Below are positions 59,638 through 64,000 of a stretch of DNA of 64,000 bases, one piece after another. The notes under the pieces were generated by a model. The model was not told the DNA's origin, did no database searches, and worked only from the letters and a program-made list of their open reading frames with translations. Source of the stretch: Aquabacter cavernae (GTDB lineage: Bacteria > Pseudomonadota > Alphaproteobacteria > Rhizobiales > Xanthobacteraceae); NCBI RefSeq assembly GCF_003993795.1, contig NZ_RWKV01000001.1:1-64000 (forward strand), in the 5' to 3' direction. A program made the translations under genes and the position numbers. Every line of letters begins with the position of its first letter. The stretch's first letter is position 1.

Positions 59638-60294
59638 TCAGGCCGCCTTGGCTTCCAGGGCCACTTCGAAGGCCGCTTCGGTCTTGGCCTTCACCTCGTC
59701 CAGCGTGACGCCCGGCGCCAGCTCGATGAGGCGGAGCGGGCCGCCGCGCTTCGGGAACTCGAACACCGCCAGATCGGTGATGACCATGTCCACCACCTTG
59801 GTGCCGGTGAGGGGCAGGGTGCATTCCTTCAGGAGCTTGGAGGCGCCGGAGCGTTCCACATGCTCCATGAGCACGATCACCTTGCGGGCGCCGGCCACCA
59901 GATCCATGGCTCCGCCCATGCCCTTCAGCATCTTGCCGGGCACCGTCCAGTTGGCGATGTCGCCGGTCTCCGACACCTGCATGGAGCCCAGGATCGAGAG
60001 ATCCATGTGCCCGCCGCGGATCATGGCGAACGCATCGGCGCTGGAGAAGTAGGAGGTGGAGGGGATCTCGGTGATGGTCTGCTTGCCGGCATTGATGAGG
60101 TCGGGATCCTCTTCGCCCTCATAGGGGAAGGGGCCGATGCCCAGCATGCCGTTCTCGCTCTGGAAGCTCACATCCATGCCGGGGGGCAAGGCGTTGGCCA
60201 CCAGAGTGGGGATGCCGATGCCGAGATTGACGTAAAAGCCGTCCTCGATCTGGCGGGCGGCGCGGGCCGCCATTTCTTCACGGGTCCAGGCCAT
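59638..60294 (-). CDS. scoB: 3-oxoacid CoA-transferase subunit B
   Basis: 218 residues. YVNLGIGIPTLVANALPPGMDVSFQSENGMLGIGPFPYEGEEDPDLINAGKQTITEIPSTSYFSSADAFAMIRGGHMDLSILGSMQVSE contains the S-E-N-G motif with the catalytic Glu that forms the covalent CoA thioester. GKMLKGMGGAMDLVAGARKVIVLMEH is also conserved. With subunit A it moves CoA between succinyl-CoA (or another donor) and a 3-oxo acid. It starts 1 bp after the A-subunit stop. Choice between acetoacetate and 3-oxoadipate cannot be settled from sequence by eye. Confidence 0.93.
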   Translation of the reverse strand: MAWTREEMAARAARQIEDGFYVNLGIGIPTLVANALPPGMDVSFQSENGMLGIGPFPYEGEEDPDLINAGKQTITEIPSTSYFSSADAFAMIRGGHMDLSILGSMQVSETGDIANWTVPGKMLKGMGGAMDLVAGARKVIVLMEHVERSGASKLLKECTLPLTGTKVVDMVITDLAVFEFPKRGGPLRLIELAPGVTLDEVKAKTEAAFEVALEAKAA

Positions 60295-60295
60295 G

Positions 60296-61021
60296 TCAGC
60301 GCGCTCCCTCGGTCACCCCTTCGCGGGGGCGTGTGATGACTTTTTCAATCCGCTTCTCGAAATGATCGCCCACGAACAGGCGGTCCACATAGAGGCCGGG
60401 CGTGTGGATGGAATCCGCGTCGAGCGCGCCGGTTTCCACCAGTTCCTCCACCTCGGCCACCACGAGGCGACCGGCGGTGGCCATCATGGGATTGAAGTTC
60501 CGCGCGGTCTTCCGATAGATCAGGTTGCCCTCGCGGTCGCCCTTCCACGCCTTGATGATGGAGAGGTCGGCGGTGAGGCCGGTCTCCAGCACATAAGTGT
60601 GGCCGTCGAACTCGCGGGTGGGCTTGCCCTCGGCCACCACGGTGCCGACGCCGGTCTTGGTGTAGAAGCCGCCGATGCCAGCCCCGCCGGCGCGGATGCG
60701 CTCGGCCAGGGTGCCCTGCGGGTTCAGCTCCAGCTCCAGCTTGCCGTCCAGATAGAGGCGCTCGAACAGCTTGTTCTCGCCCACATAGGACGAGATCATC
60801 TTCTTCACCTGGCCATTGGCCAGGAGGATGCCGAGGCCGAAATCGTCCACGCCGCAATTATTGGAGATGAAGGTGAGATCCTTCACGCCCGCTTCCTTGA
60901 TGGCGGCAATGATGTGCTCGGGAATGCCGCACAGGCCGAACCCGCCGGCCATGATCACCATTCCGTCCTTGAGCGCCCCCTGAAGGGCGCTTTTCGCGTC
61001 CGTCCGGACCTTGTCGCGCAT
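60296..61021 (-). CDS. scoA: 3-oxoacid CoA-transferase subunit A
   Basis: 241 residues. DGMVIMAGGFGLCGIPEHIIAAI is the CoA-binding G-G-F-G-x-x-G-x-P motif, DLTFISNNCGVDDFGLGILLANGQVKKMISSYVGENKLFE and GTLAERIRAGGAGIGGFYTKTGVGT follow in family order. It pairs with the B subunit directly downstream. It sits after the APH-like kinase gene by 28 bp, within the same run of minus-strand genes as the acyl-CoA dehydrogenase and SDR, suggesting a shared catabolic route that yields or consumes a 3-oxo acid. Confidence 0.94.
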   Translation of the reverse strand: MRDKVRTDAKSALQGALKDGMVIMAGGFGLCGIPEHIIAAIKEAGVKDLTFISNNCGVDDFGLGILLANGQVKKMISSYVGENKLFERLYLDGKLELELNPQGTLAERIRAGGAGIGGFYTKTGVGTVVAEGKPTREFDGHTYVLETGLTADLSIIKAWKGDREGNLIYRKTARNFNPMMATAGRLVVAEVEELVETGALDADSIHTPGLYVDRLFVGDHFEKRIEKVITRPREGVTEGAR

Positions 61022-61049
61022 GAGCGCGTCCTCCCTTGATGTCTCGTCC

Positions 61050-62060
61050 TCAGATCAGTTCGACCGCGCGTTTTGCGAAGGCTGCCGCAAGGCGCCCCGT
61101 CTCGCCCGCATTCTCCGAGGAGGCGGTGCCGGCCTTGGCGCGCGCCGCAATGCCCTCGAAGATCATGGACCAGCGGAACAGGGCAAAGGCCATGTGGAAC
61201 GGCCTCATCCGCGCTCCGTGACGCACCGCATCATCATAGGCCGTTACATACGTCTCGCGCGAGGGAATTTCGAGGGCGGCGAGGTCGATGCCGGCGATGC
61301 CGCCATACTCGTCCGGGGTGGAGACCCAGGCCATGGCGCTGTGGGCGAGGTCCGCCAGCGGATGGCCCAGCGTGGACAATTCCCAGTCCAGCACCGCCAC
61401 CACCCGGGGCTCGGTGGGGTGGAACATGAGGTTGCCGATGCGGTAGTCGCCATGGACGATGGCGGTGACGTCGTCGTCAGGAATATTTTCCGGCAACCAG
61501 GAAATGAGGCGCTCGATATTGGCGTCCTCACGGGTGCGGATCTCCGCCCATTGGCGGCTCCACCGGCTCACCTGCCGGGCGAAGTAATTGCCGGGCCGGC
61601 CATAGTCCGAAAGCCCGGCCGCCGCCACATCCACATTGTGGAGCGCGGCGAGGGTGCGGGCCATGTCCAGATACATGGCGTGCCGGTCCGCCGGGGCGAC
61701 GCCGGGGAGGGTGCAGTCGTGGAAGACGCGCCCCTCCACCTTGTCCATCACATAGAAGGGCGTGCCCACCACGCCGCGGTCGTCGCAATAGAGCAGCGCC
61801 GCGGGAACCGGCACGCCCGTGCCCGCCAGCGCGGAGATGATGCGATGCTCCCGGTCCACCGCATGGGCGGAGGGCAGGAGCGGGCCCGGGGGCTGCTTGC
61901 GCAGCACCAAGGCGCGATTGTCGTAGGTGACGAAGAAGGTGGGGTTGGACTGCCCGCCCGCAATGGCGGCGAAGCGCGGCGTGCCGTCGAGGCCGGGAAT
62001 GGCCCCGCGCAGGAAGGCGTCCAGGCGCGCGGTGTCGAAGCCGGTCGGTGCGTCGCTCAT
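61050..62060 (-). CDS. APH-family phosphotransferase (ACAD10/11 kinase-domain type)
   Basis: 336 residues from MSDAPTGFDTARLDAFLRG, overlapping the dehydrogenase stop (ATGA, 62057-62060). GGQSNPTFFV and ALVLRKQPPGPLLPSAHAVDREHRII form the nucleotide loop and its Lys. IVHGDYRIGNLMFHP is the catalytic loop (H-G-D-x-x-x-x-N) and VLDWELSTLGHPLADLA the metal Asp. This is the subfamily fused to acyl-CoA dehydrogenase in animal ACAD10/ACAD11, where 4-hydroxyacyl-CoAs are phosphorylated before elimination. Here kinase and dehydrogenase are separate but coupled genes, so the same chemistry is likely. Confidence 0.87.
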   Translation of the reverse strand: MSDAPTGFDTARLDAFLRGAIPGLDGTPRFAAIAGGQSNPTFFVTYDNRALVLRKQPPGPLLPSAHAVDREHRIISALAGTGVPVPAALLYCDDRGVVGTPFYVMDKVEGRVFHDCTLPGVAPADRHAMYLDMARTLAALHNVDVAAAGLSDYGRPGNYFARQVSRWSRQWAEIRTREDANIERLISWLPENIPDDDVTAIVHGDYRIGNLMFHPTEPRVVAVLDWELSTLGHPLADLAHSAMAWVSTPDEYGGIAGIDLAALEIPSRETYVTAYDDAVRHGARMRPFHMAFALFRWSMIFEGIAARAKAGTASSENAGETGRLAAAFAKRAVELI

Positions 62061-63268
62061 GACGGGGCCACCGGCCAGCGCCAGAAGGAATTCCCCTCTT
62101 CCGAGAGGAAGCGGTTCAGCACCATCTGGTGCACCTCGTCGGCGCCGTCCACGAGGCGGGCCTGGCGGGCATAGCGGTAGATCCATTCCAGGACCGTGTC
62201 CTTGGAATAGCCCCGCGCGCCGTTGATCTGGATGGCCATGTCCACCGCTTGGTGAAGCGTGTTGGCGGCCTGGATCTTGGCCATGGAGATTTCCTTGCGC
62301 GCCCGGCTGCCCCGGTCGAGGGCGAAGGCGGCCTTCATCACCAGCAGGCGGCCGATCTCGATATTCATGGCCGTCTGGCCGAACTTCAACTGCACGCTCT
62401 CCCGGTCCGCGAGGCGCACGCCGAAGCCTTCGCGCACATCCGCATAGGCGCGGGCGATCTCCATGGACCGCTTGGCGAGGCCCAGCCAGCGCATGCAATG
62501 GGTGAGGCGCGCCGGGCCGAGGCGGATCTGCGTGGCCTTCAGGCCGTCGCCTTCCTGCATCAGCACGTCCTGCGGGGCGATGGTGAGGCCGTCAAACTCC
62601 AGCTCGCAATGGCCGCCATGCTCCTCCGGCCCCATGATGGGGATGCGGCGGATGATGCGCCAGCCGGGCTGGTCGCGGTGGAACAGGAAGGCGGTCAGCC
62701 CCTTGCGCGGGTCATCGGACGTGCGCGCCATGAGGATGAAGTGCGCCGCCTCCTCCGCGCCGGTGATGAACCATTTGTGGCCGTAGATGCGGTACGACCC
62801 GTCCGGCTGCTTCTCGGCGCGGGTGCGCATCATGGAGGGGTCGGAGCCGCTGCCGGGATGGGGCTCGGTCATGGCGAACACCGAGCGCACGTCGCCATTG
62901 ACGATGGGGACGAGCCAGCGCGCCTTCTGGTCCGGCGTCGCCACCTTGTCCAGCAACATCATGTTGCCGTCGTCGGGGGCGGCGGAATTGAACACCACCG
63001 GCCCGAAGATGGAGCGGTTCATCTCCTCGTAGCAGACCGCCATGCCCATGCGCCCGATGCCGAGGCCGCCGCTCTCCGGGGGAAGCTGGAGGCACCAGAG
63101 GCCCGCCGCGCGCGCCTTGGCGCGCATCTGGCGCAGGAGACCGGTCTCGATGTTCTCGTGGGCGTCATAGGCGGCGGGGTCCGCCTCCAGGGGAATGATC
63201 TCGCGGTCCACGAAATCCGCGATGCGGCTGCGCAGGTCTTCCAGCGCCGGGGAGATGGTGAAGTCCAT
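62057..63268 (-). CDS. Acyl-CoA dehydrogenase (partner of the APH-type kinase)
   Basis: 403 residues from MDFTISPALEDLRSRIADFVDREIIPLE. WCLQLPPESGGLGIGRMGMAVCYEEMNRSIFGP, VFAMTEPHPGSGSDPSMMRT (FAD loop), GHKWFITGAEEAAHFILMART and QINGARGYSKDTVLEWIYRYARQARLVDGADEVHQMVL are ACAD motifs. The last one carries D-G-x-x-E-V in place of E-G-T-x-E-I, as in ACAD10/11-type enzymes. It lies 8 bp downstream of the SDR and overlaps the kinase gene. Its substrate probably is a phosphorylated hydroxyacyl-CoA; this is inferred from the partner. Confidence 0.9.
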   Translation of the reverse strand: MDFTISPALEDLRSRIADFVDREIIPLEADPAAYDAHENIETGLLRQMRAKARAAGLWCLQLPPESGGLGIGRMGMAVCYEEMNRSIFGPVVFNSAAPDDGNMMLLDKVATPDQKARWLVPIVNGDVRSVFAMTEPHPGSGSDPSMMRTRAEKQPDGSYRIYGHKWFITGAEEAAHFILMARTSDDPRKGLTAFLFHRDQPGWRIIRRIPIMGPEEHGGHCELEFDGLTIAPQDVLMQEGDGLKATQIRLGPARLTHCMRWLGLAKRSMEIARAYADVREGFGVRLADRESVQLKFGQTAMNIEIGRLLVMKAAFALDRGSRARKEISMAKIQAANTLHQAVDMAIQINGARGYSKDTVLEWIYRYARQARLVDGADEVHQMVLNRFLSEEGNSFWRWPVAPS

Positions 63269-63276
63269 GGGAAGCC

Positions 63277-64000
63277 TCAGAGGGAAGAGACGAGATGGCC
63301 GCCATCCACCACCAGCGAGGTGCCGGTGACATAGGCGGAGGCGTCGGAGCACAGGAACAGGAGGGGACCGTTGAGGTCGCTCATCTGGCCAAGGCGGCGA
63401 TAAGGGATGCGCTTCACCAGCGCCGCGCCCGCATCGCTCGCGAAGAAGTCGCGGTTGAGGTCGGTTTCCACATAGCCGGGGCACAGCGCGTTTGCCCGCA
63501 CCTTGTGGCGCGCCCATTCCAGGGCCATGGACTTGGTGAGCTGCACCAGCCCCGCCTTGGAGGCGCAATAGGCCGCCACCTGCCCGGCCACGCGATGGCC
63601 GAGAATGGAGGCCACGTTCACGATGGCGCCGCCCTGCTTGTCGGCCGCCATGGCGCGGGCGGCGGCCTGGCCCATGAGGAAGGCGCCCTTCAGGTTGGTG
63701 TCCATGATGCGGTCCCACACCGCTTCCTCCTCGTCGAGGAGGCCGGTGGTGGAGGTGACGCCCGCATTGTTCACGAGCACGTCCAGCCGCCCGAAGGTCT
63801 GGGCGACGCTGTCCACCGCCGCTTCCGCAGAAAGACGGTCGGTCACGTCCAGGGTGACGGCCAGCGCCGCGCCGCCCTCGGCGGTGATGCGCGCGGCGAG
63901 CGCCTCGCAATCCGCGCGCTTGCGGGCCGCCACGGCGACCTTCGCCCCGGCGGCGGCGAGCACCTGCGCGAAATGGGCGCCGAGGCCCTGGGAGGCGCCG
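63277..64000 (-). CDS. Short-chain dehydrogenase/reductase, 5' end cut by window edge
   Basis: About 240 residues are visible; the start lies beyond 64000. The first visible residues GASQGLGAHFAQVLAAAGAKVAVAARKR are the end of the Rossmann loop (G-x-x-x-G-x-G). VLVNNAGVT is the N-N-A-G motif, and SILGHRVAGQVAAYCASKAGLVQL holds the catalytic Tyr/Lys as Y-x-x-x-K with the Ser upstream. CPGYVETDLN follows, and the end YVTGTSLVVDGGHLVSSL is typical of FabG-like SDRs. It is the first visible gene of the dehydrogenase-kinase-CoA-transferase run and would oxidise a hydroxyacyl intermediate or similar. Confidence 0.9.
   Translation of the reverse strand, partial: GASQGLGAHFAQVLAAAGAKVAVAARKRADCEALAARITAEGGAALAVTLDVTDRLSAEAAVDSVAQTFGRLDVLVNNAGVTSTTGLLDEEEAVWDRIMDTNLKGAFLMGQAAARAMAADKQGGAIVNVASILGHRVAGQVAAYCASKAGLVQLTKSMALEWARHKVRANALCPGYVETDLNRDFFASDAGAALVKRIPYRRLGQMSDLNGPLLFLCSDASAYVTGTSLVVDGGHLVSSL

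Overview
The window reads as chromosomal DNA of a GC-rich alphaproteobacterium of the order Hyphomicrobiales (Rhizobiales), probably Xanthobacteraceae-like. This is an inference from gene content: GreA paralog, SdhAF4-type DUF1674 protein, Mic60 in the heme operon, methylsuccinyl-CoA dehydrogenase, YeiH, AcuI, and the hemE/ppsR origin arrangement with CtrA boxes. Almost everything is core or ordinary metabolic gene content. Gene starts were chosen from family N-termini, Shine-Dalgarno (SD) sequences and 4-bp ATGA/GTGA overlaps. I saw no rRNA, tRNA, CRISPR array or prophage.

Layout. 1-246: edge of an IS5-type insertion sequence and a short dispersed repeat. 247-5371 (minus): mmcB, a YihY/BrkB membrane protein, then dnaQ-coaE-aroE-maf-ppsR, tightly packed and reading away from 5372-5706, which looks like the chromosomal replication origin (two full CtrA boxes, DnaA-box-like sites, an AT-rich end). 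5707-9857 (plus): hemE, hemJ, a universal stress protein and a four-domain signalling phosphatase. 9884-13419 (minus): Gre-like factor, reductase, queG and a glutathione transferase. 13648-17795: uppP, sdhAF4-like (minus), secB, an exported protein and methylsuccinyl-CoA dehydrogenase. 17886-21963: two paralogous MFS carriers, tspO and two small membrane proteins around a tandem-repeat block. 22027-26530: lysA, lptM-like, bluB and argH (minus) with divergent tlpA. 26736-33387: gpsA-tsaD (minus) and divergent hemC-hemD-mic60-hemY.

34112-42317 is the most distinctive region. A clear guanidine-I (ykkC) riboswitch on the minus strand leads an operon for an ABC importer, two DUF1989-type proteins and a 1178-residue biotin enzyme of the urea/guanidine carboxylase family. 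Together these indicate guanidine uptake and carboxylation/deimination as a nitrogen source, not urea use as such. The allophanate hydrolase that would finish the pathway is not in the window.

42590-47286: a dihydrodipicolinate-synthase-family aldolase/lyase with a TRAP transporter, divergent from a GntR/FCD regulator. 47425-49004: kdsA-kdsB for Kdo. 49010-52594: an ornithine-cyclodeaminase-family enzyme and an SxtJ / small SxtK-like / carbamoyltransferase cassette. 52688-58343: AI-2E-type membrane protein, LysR regulator with YeiH, a stand-alone pstB, acuI and a GlsB/YmgE protein. 58442-64000: a DSD1-type PLP enzyme facing a minus-strand operon (SDR, acyl-CoA dehydrogenase, APH-type kinase, CoA-transferase A and B) that ends at a textbook terminator and may degrade hydroxy acids through a phosphorylated acyl-CoA.

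Several dispersed palindromic repeats occur between genes. One appears to have displaced the start of queG and one lies inside the guanidine operon. The last gene (an SDR) is cut by the window edge.
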